In this document: piece after piece, positions 26,503-35,238 of the stretch
How the letters are laid out: each line of letters begins with the position of its first letter
Numbering within the stretch: the first letter of the stretch is position 1
From: Fluviicola sp. XM-24bin1
Lineage (GTDB): Bacteria; Bacteroidota; Bacteroidia; Flavobacteriales_D; Crocinitomicaceae
NCBI GenBank assembly: GCA_003149635.1
Contig: QCWI01000012.1
Coordinates: 62,001 to 126,000 of the forward strand
Reading direction: 5' to 3'
Length of the DNA: 64,000 nucleotides
Notes under the pieces: model-generated
What the model was told of the DNA's origin: nothing
Seen by the model: the letters and a program-made list of their open reading frames with translations, nothing else
Databases searched by the model: none
Made by a program: the position numbers and the translations under genes

Positions 26503-27981
26503 TTAATATCCTGGGTTTTGTGCCCAACTTCCTCCTGCCAAATCAATCTCCACTTGTGGGATCGGGAACAACTCGTGTTTCCCTACAACGAATCCATCGA
26601 TGTATTGTGCGGCTTGTCCCGTTCTTACCAAATCAAAGAAACGGTGTCCTTCACAGGATAATTCTAATCTTCTTTCGTTCCAAATATCTTCTACTGAGTT
26701 CACTGGAATTCCCGGAACTCCTGCTCTCACTCGCACCTGATTCACATAGTTTGCCGCTAACGAGGTGTTCCCACTTTGGAAATGCGCTTCTGCTGCCATC
26801 AACAGAACATCTGCGTAGCGAATTACTCGGTAGTTAACAGGACTTGTCAAATCGTTGTCTGGCAGTCCGATTTCACCCTGACGTTTGATGTACTTGTTGT
26901 TGTAGTAACCCGTATGACCTCCACCTCCGATAGCGTAAGTGATGTCTCCAGGGTTGGCCTGCTGTGCAATAAACGCATCAATATCCAATACCGTTGCGTC
27001 ACGACGAGGATCAATCGGTGAGAAAGCATCATACAATTCTTGCGTTGGCAAGTTGTAGCTGTTTCCATCTCCATAAACTGGCCCATTGTACTGGCGAATT
27101 CCCTGGAATCCTGGCCCGGCATTTCCTTCCAAACATACCAGACATCCGTAGCTTCCTCCTTCCAATCCAGAGTATTCTACATCAAATACAGTTTCTGGGT
27201 TCCCTTCGTTTGCCGCTGTAAACAAGCTTGTATAGTCCGCTTCCAATGCGTACAGTCCGCTTGAAATGATTTGCTCGAAAGTAGACGCTGCCTGAGAGAA
27301 TTTGTTTTGGTACAAGTACACTTTTCCAAGAAGTCCAAGTGCGGCACCTTTATCAGCGCGACCTTTTGCTGGTGCACCAAAATTCAATACCGCAACGGCA
27401 TCCGTCAAGTCTGCTTCAATTTGCGCATACATTTCTTCTTTGGTTGCACGAGGCACTTGTAATGCTTCATCAACCCCCAATCGCTGGTCAATAATCAATG
27501 GCATTCCACCAAAGAATCTCACCAACTCAAAGTAATAATATGCACGAAGGAATTTTGCTTCTGCCATGATTTGATCTTTTCCATCAAACTCAAGGTTGTC
27601 TTTGTGCTCCAAAATGTAATTCGCACGACTCACGCCAGCATAGTTCCAACGCATAACACTTCGCAATTCATTGTTCACACCGCCATGATTCATGTTATCG
27701 ATCTGGTGCAACCCTTGCGTATCGAAAACGCTTTCTCCACCTGCAATGGTGTTGTCAGAAGCAATCTCACCAATCCAAACGGAAAGGAAAGAAGCCTGCA
27801 ACAAATCGTATGCGCCGATTAATGCGCGTTCGTAATCTTCTTCTGTCTTAAAGAAGTTATCGGCATCTTGTGTGTATGGTGGATCTACCGCCAAGAATTT
27901 CTTACATCCTGTCGTCGATAGCCCGATCACTGTCACCAAGATCAGCCCTAGTACTGTGTATGTATATCGTTTCGTTTTCAT
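26503..27981 (-). CDS. susD-like: SusD/RagB family glycan-binding lipoprotein
   Basis: A 492-residue SusD-family protein. The lipobox is STTGC followed by KKFLAVDPP, a start typical of the family. The N-terminal TPR-like helices include AKFLRAYYYFELVRFFGGMPLI, a strong SusD hallmark in the region around residue 145, and the C-terminal RagB part has RLELSCEGHRFFDLVRTG and the family end NPGY. It caps the SusC barrel on the cell surface and binds the incoming sugar chain. It lies three bases from the stop of the SusC gene. Specificity cannot be read, but GH16 and GH3 neighbours favour beta-glucan. Confidence 0.96.
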   Translation of the reverse strand: MKTKRYTYTVLGLILVTVIGLSTTGCKKFLAVDPPYTQDADNFFKTEEDYERALIGAYDLLQASFLSVWIGEIASDNTIAGGESVFDTQGLHQIDNMNHGGVNNELRSVMRWNYAGVSRANYILEHKDNLEFDGKDQIMAEAKFLRAYYYFELVRFFGGMPLIIDQRLGVDEALQVPRATKEEMYAQIEADLTDAVAVLNFGAPAKGRADKGAALGLLGKVYLYQNKFSQAASTFEQIISSGLYALEADYTSLFTAANEGNPETVFDVEYSGLEGGSYGCLVCLEGNAGPGFQGIRQYNGPVYGDGNSYNLPTQELYDAFSPIDPRRDATVLDIDAFIAQQANPGDITYAIGGGGHTGYYNNKYIKRQGEIGLPDNDLTSPVNYRVIRYADVLLMAAEAHFQSGNTSLAANYVNQVRVRAGVPGIPVNSVEDIWNERRLELSCEGHRFFDLVRTGQAAQYIDGFVVGKHELFPIPQVEIDLAGGSWAQNPGY

Positions 27982-27984
27982 GTC

Positions 27985-30900
27985 TTATAGTCCGATTTGA
28001 AGTCCTCCAATAAATGTTCTTGCTTGCGGGTAGATTCCGTAATCTACACCTGCTGATAAAACGCTTCCTGAACCTACGTCTGGATCATATCCTTGGTAGC
28101 GCGTGAATGTCCACAAGTTGTTTACCGAAACATAAATTCTTACTCTATCAATGTTCGCTTTATTGATCCACGCTGAAGGCAGACTATATCCAATTTGAAG
28201 ATTTCTTACGCGAAGGAAATCTCCATCTTCTACGTAGTAAGACGAAAATTCTGTGTTACGTGTTGGCCCTGTCGTCAATCGTGGGTGAACATTTGAAGTT
28301 CCTGGTCCCGTCCAACGATCAATTACGTAATCCAATTGGTTGGCGTATGGCTGCTGACGCTCGAAGTTTCGGATGATTTCCTGACCCAACGCAGCATACA
28401 ACGTTGCCGACAAGTCCCATCCTTTGTAACGGAAGTTCATTCCGAATCCCATTGTGAAATCTGGAATTGGCGATCCTAAGTTTGTTTTATCTGAATCGTC
28501 ACTAAAGTTGATGACTCCATCACCGTTTTGATCTACGAAGATCAAATCTCCCGGCTCAGCACCTTCCTGTATTACAGGGTGATTGTCAATTTCTTCTTGT
28601 GTTTGGAAGATTCCAGCAGTTTCAAATCCGTGGAAGTATCCAATTTCTTGACCTACTTCGAAGCGCGTTGCTGTAACACCACCTACACCGAAATTCGCTC
28701 CTGGGATGAAGTCAACTCCGTCGGGCACAGCAGTTACGCGGTTTCTTAGGTACGTGAAGTTGAAGTTCACATTTGCGAATAACTTACGTCCTTCTTTTTC
28801 TTTCAAACTGTAAGCAAGTTCCAATTCCACTCCGTTGTTGGATACGTTACCTGCGTTTACAATTGGCGGGAATCCACCTGGGCCATATGTTCCTAGAATT
28901 GCTGTTACATCCGGCTGGAATAAGAGATCGTTTGTGTTTTTGAAGAAGTAGTTTGCTGTTACATCCAACTGCTTCCACATCGTAACATCCACACCGAAGT
29001 TGAACTGACGTGTTGTCTCCCATTTCAAATCTGGGTTACCCGCTTTACCGATGGCAACACCCGGTGTAATTACGTCATCGATTACGTAAACTCCCTCTCC
29101 GTTCAACAAGGCACGGTACGCGAAGTTTTCGATTTGGTCGTTACCCATGATTCCATAACTCAAACGAACTTTCGCGAAATCCATCCATTTCACATCGAAG
29201 AATTCCTCATCAGATAACAACCATGCTGCTGATCCTGAAGGGAAGTATCCCCAACGATTGTTCGGCCCGAATTTGCTTGATCCATCTGCACGAATTACCG
29301 CCGAGAAGAAGTACTTTCTTTTCAATTGGTACTCTCCACGCAAGAAGGCAGAAAGCAAACGCTCTTTAAATTCCCATGAACCTACATTGTTCAAGAATCC
29401 ACCTTCAGCAGTGTTTGCTGAGATGTCTGCGAATTCCAATGAGTTGTTCGGAATTCCGAAAGCAGTACCGCTTAGTGATTCTCCTTTTCTCTGGAATACG
29501 GTAATACCGGCAGTTCCTTTGATTCTGTGACCTTCTTTAATCGTACGATCGTAGTTCATGAAACTTTCAAACGTTAGGTCAAGGAACGAAGCTCGCTCTT
29601 CCCAAACGGAAGCACCACGTTCAATAAATACGCTGTCTGCAATCTCTACTTGAGGAGATTCCAAATCGGCATTCAACGCAGTATTTGCGAACTTTCCATC
29701 CCCGTACCAAACAAGTGGCGAAAATGCTTTGTTATCTACAATTGCGTAATTGTAGTTGAATCGGTTGGTAAATGTTAAATGCTCATTGAAATCGTAGATG
29801 AATTCTTCCTTCCCTACGAATTTATCCGCCCAACTCCAATTGTACTGATTCTCAATTTGAGCGATTGGGTTGATGATATCACTTACTTCCTCAAGGTAGG
29901 AGTAGTTTCCATCTGCCGTACGAATTGGCTCATTCGGGAAGGCGTTGATTGTATTATATAGTACAGATCCGATTCCATTCTCCGGCAAAACATTTCTGTA
30001 ATCGTGCGAGAATAAGAAAACTGAGTTCAATCGGAAGTTTTTCGCGAGCTCTGTGCTTAGGTTTAAACGGGCGTTGTAACGCGAGAAATGCGCTTTGTCA
30101 CCTCCAACGATTCCGTCTTGAGTGAAGTATCCCAAACCGATGGAATAACGCGTATTTGCCGAACCTCCTGTCATACTAATGTTATGACTTTGAACCGGAG
30201 ATCGTGTGAATACAGAATCCTGCCAGTTTGTACCGCGTCCCAAATTGACATTATTAAATGGAACTGGCTGTCCTCCGAATGCAAATGCTTCATTCTTGAT
30301 TACCGCATATTCATTGGCTTCCAAAAGATCCAAACGTTTCGCTGTTTCTTGGATTCCGTAATAGCCGTTATATTCGATTTTTGGTGCTGCGTTCAAACGT
30401 CCGGTTTTCGTCTCAATCAAGATTACACCGTTCGCTGCTCGTACCCCGTAAATCCCGGCCGTTGCATCCTTCAATACGTTAATGGATTTGATATCCGATG
30501 GGTTCAAGGCGTTCAGTCCTTCTGCGTCGTACACTACTCCATCCACTAGAATGAGCGGATCGTTATCACCGAAGGTGGACAAGCCACGAATTCGAATGTT
30601 AGCAGAACCTCCTGGAGAACCTGAATTGGTACTAATGTTTACTCCAGCTACTTGACCCTGTAATGCTTGATCCACGCGGGCTTGATTCATCTTTTCAATG
30701 TCCTCTCCTCCGACTTTCGATGTAGCACCGGTGTACTCTTTAGTAGAGGATTCACCGTAACCAACCACAATCACCTGATCAATTTCATTGATTTCAGAGA
30801 ACATTTGTAAATCCACGGTGGATTGACCATTTACTGGAATCTCTTGAGAAAGATATCCGCTCAATCTGAAGATTAGGGTATCGGTCGCTGGATTTGGAAC

Positions 30901-31089
30901 AGGAATGGAAAATTTCCCATCTCCATCTGTAAATGTCCCTTTGTTCAAACCTTTGATTGATACAGACACAAAAACCAAAGGCTCACTTTTATCGTCGGTG
31001 ACGACCCCAGAAACGACTGATTCCTGAGCTTGAACGGTCAAAAAGGTCAATAAGAACAGACCGTTCAGAAGTATAGATTTCACAAGCAT
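27985..31089 (-). CDS. susC-like: SusC/RagA TonB-linked outer-membrane protein
   Basis: A 1034-residue TonB-dependent importer. Signal peptide (MLVKSILLNGLFLLTFLTVQ then AQ), a carboxypeptidase-like regulatory domain (VVSGVVTDDKSEPLVFVSVS), the TonB box region (DQVIVVGYGESSTKEYTGA), the plug with NIRIRGLSTFGDNDPLILVDG, and the beta barrel ending GLQIGL. It forms the pore for oligosaccharides with SusD. I chose the ATG 31089: the longer frame begins at a TTG at 31137 that overlaps the likely -7 box. Immediately followed by SusD. No DNA is missing inside the frame. Confidence 0.95.
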   Translation of the reverse strand: MLVKSILLNGLFLLTFLTVQAQESVVSGVVTDDKSEPLVFVSVSIKGLNKGTFTDGDGKFSIPVPNPATDTLIFRLSGYLSQEIPVNGQSTVDLQMFSEINEIDQVIVVGYGESSTKEYTGATSKVGGEDIEKMNQARVDQALQGQVAGVNISTNSGSPGGSANIRIRGLSTFGDNDPLILVDGVVYDAEGLNALNPSDIKSINVLKDATAGIYGVRAANGVILIETKTGRLNAAPKIEYNGYYGIQETAKRLDLLEANEYAVIKNEAFAFGGQPVPFNNVNLGRGTNWQDSVFTRSPVQSHNISMTGGSANTRYSIGLGYFTQDGIVGGDKAHFSRYNARLNLSTELAKNFRLNSVFLFSHDYRNVLPENGIGSVLYNTINAFPNEPIRTADGNYSYLEEVSDIINPIAQIENQYNWSWADKFVGKEEFIYDFNEHLTFTNRFNYNYAIVDNKAFSPLVWYGDGKFANTALNADLESPQVEIADSVFIERGASVWEERASFLDLTFESFMNYDRTIKEGHRIKGTAGITVFQRKGESLSGTAFGIPNNSLEFADISANTAEGGFLNNVGSWEFKERLLSAFLRGEYQLKRKYFFSAVIRADGSSKFGPNNRWGYFPSGSAAWLLSDEEFFDVKWMDFAKVRLSYGIMGNDQIENFAYRALLNGEGVYVIDDVITPGVAIGKAGNPDLKWETTRQFNFGVDVTMWKQLDVTANYFFKNTNDLLFQPDVTAILGTYGPGGFPPIVNAGNVSNNGVELELAYSLKEKEGRKLFANVNFNFTYLRNRVTAVPDGVDFIPGANFGVGGVTATRFEVGQEIGYFHGFETAGIFQTQEEIDNHPVIQEGAEPGDLIFVDQNGDGVINFSDDSDKTNLGSPIPDFTMGFGMNFRYKGWDLSATLYAALGQEIIRNFERQQPYANQLDYVIDRWTGPGTSNVHPRLTTGPTRNTEFSSYYVEDGDFLRVRNLQIGYSLPSAWINKANIDRVRIYVSVNNLWTFTRYQGYDPDVGSGSVLSAGVDYGIYPQARTFIGGLQIGL

Positions 31090-31134
31090 AAGTATAGACT
31101 TTCCGTAAATATACATAATTAAGGTAAAAAGTAC

Positions 31135-31142
31135 CAAAAGTA
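31135..31142 (-). promoter_or_regulatory. Likely -7 element of the susC operon
   Basis: On the minus strand TACTTTTG matches the Bacteroidota TAnnTTTG box, 45 bases in front of the ATG at 31089. The TTG -33 element is not clear. Its position argues against a start at 31137. Confidence 0.55.
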
Positions 31143-31210
31143 CTTTAATATTTAATTTCAGTTGATTGTAAACGGTTTAGCTTAAGATACGGTACTTGGG
31201 CGAATAAATC

Positions 31211-31239
31211 AAAAAAAGGAGGACTCCTCAGTCCTCCTT
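31211..31239 (-). terminator. Terminator of the Nudix regulator gene
   Basis: AAGGAGGACT (31216-31225) pairs with AGTCCTCCTT (31230-31239). On the minus strand the hairpin is followed by a T-run. It lies 22 bases after the stop of the 31261-31959 gene and insulates it from the susC promoter. Confidence 0.85.
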
Positions 31240-31260
31240 CTCTTTTCTAAAATATTGTTT

Positions 31261-31959
31261 TTACATGCGGAACATGTAATTCTCCGTCTCTACCATTTGT
31301 CTGTATCGCTCGGTGTCGAACTTGAACAATTTTGCTGGTCGGTGCTTTACATTTTGTTGCTTTTCATCCAAATGAATCAGTGGAATGGATTTGATCTTCT
31401 TACGGAAGTTCGCTTTGTCCATTTCTACATTGTATGCGTATTCGTATAGCTGCTGCATTTCGTTCAGCGCAAATTTCTCAGGAAGCAAATCGAAGCAAAT
31501 AGGTTCGCGTTGCAACATGCGTTTCAAATCTTCATACGTAGATTCTACAATTTCGCTGTGATCGAATGCCAAGTTTGGAACTTCGTTCATTGGCGCCCAC
31601 ATTACTTCTTCCGCCCATGAATCTGCTTCTGCTTGCAGGTCGTCGATTCGAACCAACGCGAAATAAGCACATGTAATTACACGCCCTTGCGGGTGACGAT
31701 TTGGATTACCGAAGGTTTGTCCTTGGTGCAATTCTACATTCTTGAGTTTTGTAAGCTCCGTCAAAATTCGATTCGCTGCAATTGGCAAATCTTCGTCCGG
31801 ATAAACGAGATCTCCCGGAATCGCCCATTCACCCGAGTAAGGTTCCATGGCACGTTTGATAAGAAGCACATGAATTTCTCCATCCTTGTACCCAAAAATG
31901 GCACAGTCAAGTGAGAAGGAATAGGAGAAAAAGCGATCGAATTTAATTTTGTAGGACAT
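31261..31959 (-). CDS. Nudix-type transcriptional regulator (NrtR/AraR-like)
   Basis: A 232-residue protein. Residues about 15-140 are a Nudix fold (SLDCAIFGYKDGEIHVLLI, GEWAIPGDLVYPDEDL). The Nudix box is degenerate: where catalytic members have REXXEE, this has NRILTEL, so two catalytic Glu are lost. Residues about 150-232 form a C-terminal winged-helix region (KKIKSIPLIHLDE then FDTERYRQMVETENYMF), as in Nudix-derived regulators of sugar genes in Bacteroidota. It is therefore probably a ligand-binding repressor or activator, not a hydrolase. It follows the GH3 gene by four bases and lies beside the susC promoter, so the local polysaccharide locus is its likely target. Confidence 0.85.
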   Translation of the reverse strand: MSYKIKFDRFFSYSFSLDCAIFGYKDGEIHVLLIKRAMEPYSGEWAIPGDLVYPDEDLPIAANRILTELTKLKNVELHQGQTFGNPNRHPQGRVITCAYFALVRIDDLQAEADSWAEEVMWAPMNEVPNLAFDHSEIVESTYEDLKRMLQREPICFDLLPEKFALNEMQQLYEYAYNVEMDKANFRKKIKSIPLIHLDEKQQNVKHRPAKLFKFDTERYRQMVETENYMFRM

Positions 31960-31963
31960 ACCG

Positions 31964-34270
31964 TTACTTTAATTCAAAGTCTGCAGTTAGCGTTTCAATT
32001 ATTGCACTGAACATCCCCGGTTCGCTAATCCACTCTCCGTCCTTCCCGAAAAACTGAAGATCTTCTGTTGCAATTACAAATTTAACAGACTTTTTGTCTT
32101 TTGCACCTAATGTTACTTTCTCGAAGGCTTTCAATGACTTAACGGCCGGTGTCATAGAAGCATAATGATCACGAATGTAGAGTTGCACCACTTCTTTTCC
32201 TTCGCGATCTCCTGTGTTGGTCACATCAAGGGTTACAATGATTGAATCGCCTTCTTCGATGGTAGATTTATCGATCTGTAAGTTGGAATATTCAAATGTC
32301 GTATAGCTCAATCCGTATCCAAATTCCCATTGTGGATCGAATGCATAAAAATGATTTGCCTTGTGTCGTGAGACGCTTCTTGGGTGATCGTAAAATTCAA
32401 TTTGACCGTCGTACTTCTGATACGTGTAAGGCAGCTTTCCTGAAAAGTTGGCATCTCCAAACAACAATTGCGTCAATGCTTCTCCTCCGAAATCTCCCGG
32501 TAGATAGGCTTGAACGATTGCAGATGCATCATCCACGATATCACGAATGATTCTCGGACGTCCTTCGATCATTACAAGCACCACTGGCTTACCCGTTGCA
32601 TAGGCCATTTTTGCCAATTCCAACTGAGCCGCATCCAAATTCAAGGATCGAATATCACCGGGTTTTTCCGTACATGGGAATTCTCCCAAACACAAAACGA
32701 TCACATCTGACTGCGCCGCTTTCGCTTTGAAATCTTCCGTATCTGATAATTTAGAAGCTTCGAATCCTTCGTCTAAGTACAATTCTGCTCCCTGACTAAA
32801 GAGGACATTTCCTTCTCCGAGATATACCTCCATCGCTTCGCGAACTGAGAGACGACCTTCAGTATTAAACAATGGATTGTCTCCTTGCCACGTGTGCGTC
32901 CAAGCTCCGTTCAGATAGATCAGATTGTCCGATGTCGGCCCTGTCACCAAAACTTTTTGATTCTTGTTCAATGGAAGAACACCATCGTTTTCCAGAAGTG
33001 TAATCGATTCCAAAGCGCTTTCCAATGCCAATTGATGCATTTGTTCTGATCCGAAATCATCGTATTTCTTCGCTTGGTTCATGCGCTTTTCGTACAATCC
33101 AACGATGTATTTTACACGAAGAATTCTTCGAACTGCATCATTCAAACGCTCTTCGGAAATACTTCCTTCTTCCACTGCTTCCAATGCCAATTTGCAGTAC
33201 TCTTGATATTGCGGAGCCAATGGCACCATACTCATATCTACTCCTGCGTTAATCGCATTAATAATTCCTTCTTTCAAATCAGCTGCAGTGCGATGTACGG
33301 TGTGCAACATGATGAAATCTTCCCAATCCGAAACGGCAAACCCTTCGAATCCCCATTCGTTTTTCAAAATCTCCGTGAGCAACTCGTAATTCTCATGACC
33401 TGGAATTCCATTTACAACACCACTATTGATCATGACGGTTAAAGCACCTTCTTCTACCGCCGCTTTGAATGGAGGCAAATACAATTCGTGCATGTATTTC
33501 TCAGGAATCCATGCTGGTGTTCGATCCCGTCCACTAGAAGGATTGCTGTATCCCACAAAATGCTTCATACAAGCGGCAACGTGCTCAGAATTGATCCCGC
33601 CATCTCCTTGGTATCCGCAAACAATCGCTTTTCCCATTTCGGAAACTAGGAACGGATCTTCTCCTAGGGTTTCAAACGTTCGCGACCATAATGGTTGACG
33701 TCCTAAATCCAATACTGGGGAAAAGTTCCAATGGACTCCGGAAGCTCTGGTTTCATATGCCGTAGCTTGTCCAAATTGCATCGCCAATCCTGGATTCCAA
33801 GTTGCGGCCAATCCAATTTCCTGCGGAAACAATGTTCCGCCAACCGTATAGTTTACCCCGTGAATGGCATCAATTCCGTACAGAATCGGAGCTTTGGTTT
33901 CTTTATCATTGAACGGAGCATGAACACCATCCATTACTCCTTCCCACTCTTCTAATGTGATTGTCTTCCAACCCACATTCAACACGGAACCTACTCCATA
34001 TTGAACGATGGCTTCCTGAACTTTCGCTGGATCAATTTCTACCGGTTCAATGAGTTTCCCTTCGGCATCCTTTTTCAAGAGTACATCTAGGGTGATCTGA
34101 CACGTTTGCCCCACCTTCTCTTGCAAACTCATATTCGCAAGATCCTCTTCAATTTGGGCTTCTATCTCAGGGGTTGAGAGCGACTTGTTCTGACCGAATG
34201 TCGCATTAGACAATAAAATAGCGCCTACAAAAGTTAGAACGCGCGCAATTAGCATCCATTGAAATTTCAT
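31964..34270 (-). CDS. bglX: GH3 beta-glucosidase
   Basis: A 768-residue secreted or periplasmic glycoside hydrolase family 3 enzyme. Signal peptide ends around residue 26 (SNATFGQ). N-terminal (alpha/beta)8 domain with WNFSPVLDLGRQPLWSRTFE, ACMKHFVGYS and the catalytic nucleophile D315 in GFAVSDWEDF; an alpha/beta sandwich domain with VLVTGPTSDNL; and a C-terminal fibronectin III-like domain (VTNTGDREGKEVVQLY). Length and domain order match BglX. It should release glucose from beta-1,3/1,4/1,6-oligoglucosides made by the GH16 enzyme. It is 17 bases after the kinase-like gene in one unit with the Nudix regulator. Confidence 0.95.
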   Translation of the reverse strand: MKFQWMLIARVLTFVGAILLSNATFGQNKSLSTPEIEAQIEEDLANMSLQEKVGQTCQITLDVLLKKDAEGKLIEPVEIDPAKVQEAIVQYGVGSVLNVGWKTITLEEWEGVMDGVHAPFNDKETKAPILYGIDAIHGVNYTVGGTLFPQEIGLAATWNPGLAMQFGQATAYETRASGVHWNFSPVLDLGRQPLWSRTFETLGEDPFLVSEMGKAIVCGYQGDGGINSEHVAACMKHFVGYSNPSSGRDRTPAWIPEKYMHELYLPPFKAAVEEGALTVMINSGVVNGIPGHENYELLTEILKNEWGFEGFAVSDWEDFIMLHTVHRTAADLKEGIINAINAGVDMSMVPLAPQYQEYCKLALEAVEEGSISEERLNDAVRRILRVKYIVGLYEKRMNQAKKYDDFGSEQMHQLALESALESITLLENDGVLPLNKNQKVLVTGPTSDNLIYLNGAWTHTWQGDNPLFNTEGRLSVREAMEVYLGEGNVLFSQGAELYLDEGFEASKLSDTEDFKAKAAQSDVIVLCLGEFPCTEKPGDIRSLNLDAAQLELAKMAYATGKPVVLVMIEGRPRIIRDIVDDASAIVQAYLPGDFGGEALTQLLFGDANFSGKLPYTYQKYDGQIEFYDHPRSVSRHKANHFYAFDPQWEFGYGLSYTTFEYSNLQIDKSTIEEGDSIIVTLDVTNTGDREGKEVVQLYIRDHYASMTPAVKSLKAFEKVTLGAKDKKSVKFVIATEDLQFFGKDGEWISEPGMFSAIIETLTADFELK

Positions 34271-34287
34271 ACGTAGCTCAAATATGG

Positions 34288-35136
34288 TTATGCTTTTTCA
34301 AGCAATTTAATGTGGTAACTCACAAGACTTTGCAACGGTCGACGGATAATACGACCCAAGCGAATATTGTTTTCTTTGCAGACAGCTCGCAGCTCATCTT
34401 GCAACAAATCAGAGATGGAACCCACGAAATTTACTTCACACGTCTCGTGCTCCTCAAAACACTTTACATGAATATCGATAAATTCCTGAAATCCTTTGCG
34501 AATCAAATTCTGCGAGTAGGGTAAACCTTTATTGTCGATAAGAACGGGCATCAACGAAGCGATAAACACATTCGCTCCTGGCTTTTGATATACGCGTTCA
34601 ACAATCGAAGCTTTTGTCAATCCCATGTCTACGAATGTATCGTGCATAGGCTGAGGCAATTTATTGTAAAGAAAATCCGCCAACAAGCGTTTTCCGAAGT
34701 AGTTTCCACTTCCTTCATCCCCCAACAAGTGACCCAATGCTGGCACTTCCTCACGAATATTTTCTCCATCGAAGAAACAGCTGTTAGATCCTGTCCCCAG
34801 AATACAAGCAATTTCCGGCTCGCCATTGTAACAAGCAAATGCACTTGCATTCAAATCGTGATCGACACTAATAGAAGCGTTCGAAAAGAAAGGAGCAAGA
34901 CCTCCTTCAATCACTTGATTCAATTCTGGACTGGAACAGCCAGCACCGTAGAAGAACACTTGTTCTACTTCGTCCTTGATTGAATTCAATACATCATTAG
35001 CACCTAAGGCTTCAAGTATGTCAGTCTTGGAATGAAAATATGGATTGAATCCTTGCGTATTGGTAATTGTTTCCTTACCATTACGTAGTACCATCCAATC
35101 TGCTTTCGTTGATCCGCTTTCTACGACTATCAGCAT
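34288..35136 (-). CDS. BadF/NagK-type sugar kinase-like ATPase
   Basis: A 282-residue protein of the BadF/BadG/BcrA/BcrD ATPase superfamily, the fold of the N-acetylglucosamine kinases. N-terminal phosphate-1 motif VVESGSTKADWMV, FYGAGCSSPEL, phosphate-2 region CILGTGSNSCFF, and GHLLGDEGSGNYFGKRLL. It is cytoplasmic and in this locus probably phosphorylates the imported sugar (glucose or an amino sugar); the true substrate is not proven by sequence. First gene of the unit with GH3 and the Nudix regulator. It reads divergently from zwf with a 102-base intergenic region holding both promoters. Confidence 0.87.
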   Translation of the reverse strand: MLIVVESGSTKADWMVLRNGKETITNTQGFNPYFHSKTDILEALGANDVLNSIKDEVEQVFFYGAGCSSPELNQVIEGGLAPFFSNASISVDHDLNASAFACYNGEPEIACILGTGSNSCFFDGENIREEVPALGHLLGDEGSGNYFGKRLLADFLYNKLPQPMHDTFVDMGLTKASIVERVYQKPGANVFIASLMPVLIDNKGLPYSQNLIRKGFQEFIDIHVKCFEEHETCEVNFVGSISDLLQDELRAVCKENNIRLGRIIRRPLQSLVSYHIKLLEKA

Positions 35137-35167
35137 TTTAATGTTCGTGTTTTTGAGGTTCGTCCTT

Positions 35168-35175
35168 CAAATGTA
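35168..35175 (-). promoter_or_regulatory. Likely -7 element of the kinase-GH3-regulator unit
   Basis: On the minus strand TACATTTG matches TAnnTTTG, 31 bases in front of the ATG at 35136. No TTG lies at the expected distance upstream. Confidence 0.5.
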
Positions 35176-35191
35176 CAAAAAATTTTCCTTA

Positions 35192-35206
35192 TTGTATATT
35201 TTACAA
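35192..35206. promoter_or_regulatory. Candidate operator TTGTA-N5-TACAA
   Basis: A 5-bp perfect inverted repeat with a 5-base spacer. Its first three bases are the -33 TTG of the zwf promoter, so a bound protein would block transcription. The same layout recurs at 24450-24466 in the same sugar region. Confidence 0.45.
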
Positions 35207-35222
35207 AAAGTATTTATCTTTG
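35192..35222 (+). promoter_or_regulatory. Promoter of the zwf-pgl-edd-eda operon
   Basis: TTG at 35192-35194 and TATCTTTG at 35215-35222 are separated by 20 bases, matching the Bacteroidota TTG-N19-21-TAnnTTTG pattern. It ends 16 bases in front of the zwf ATG. Confidence 0.75.
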
Positions 35223-35238
35223 ACAAAAGTCATTTTAC

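Noticed and set aside
31090-31137. Longer SusC start at 31137
   Set aside because: It is a TTG, it overlaps the likely -7 promoter box, and the ATG at 31089 begins a typical signal peptide.
34288-35136. Assignment as a glucokinase
   Set aside because: The fold is that of the BadF/NagK superfamily, and nothing in the sequence fixes glucose as substrate, so I kept a general call.
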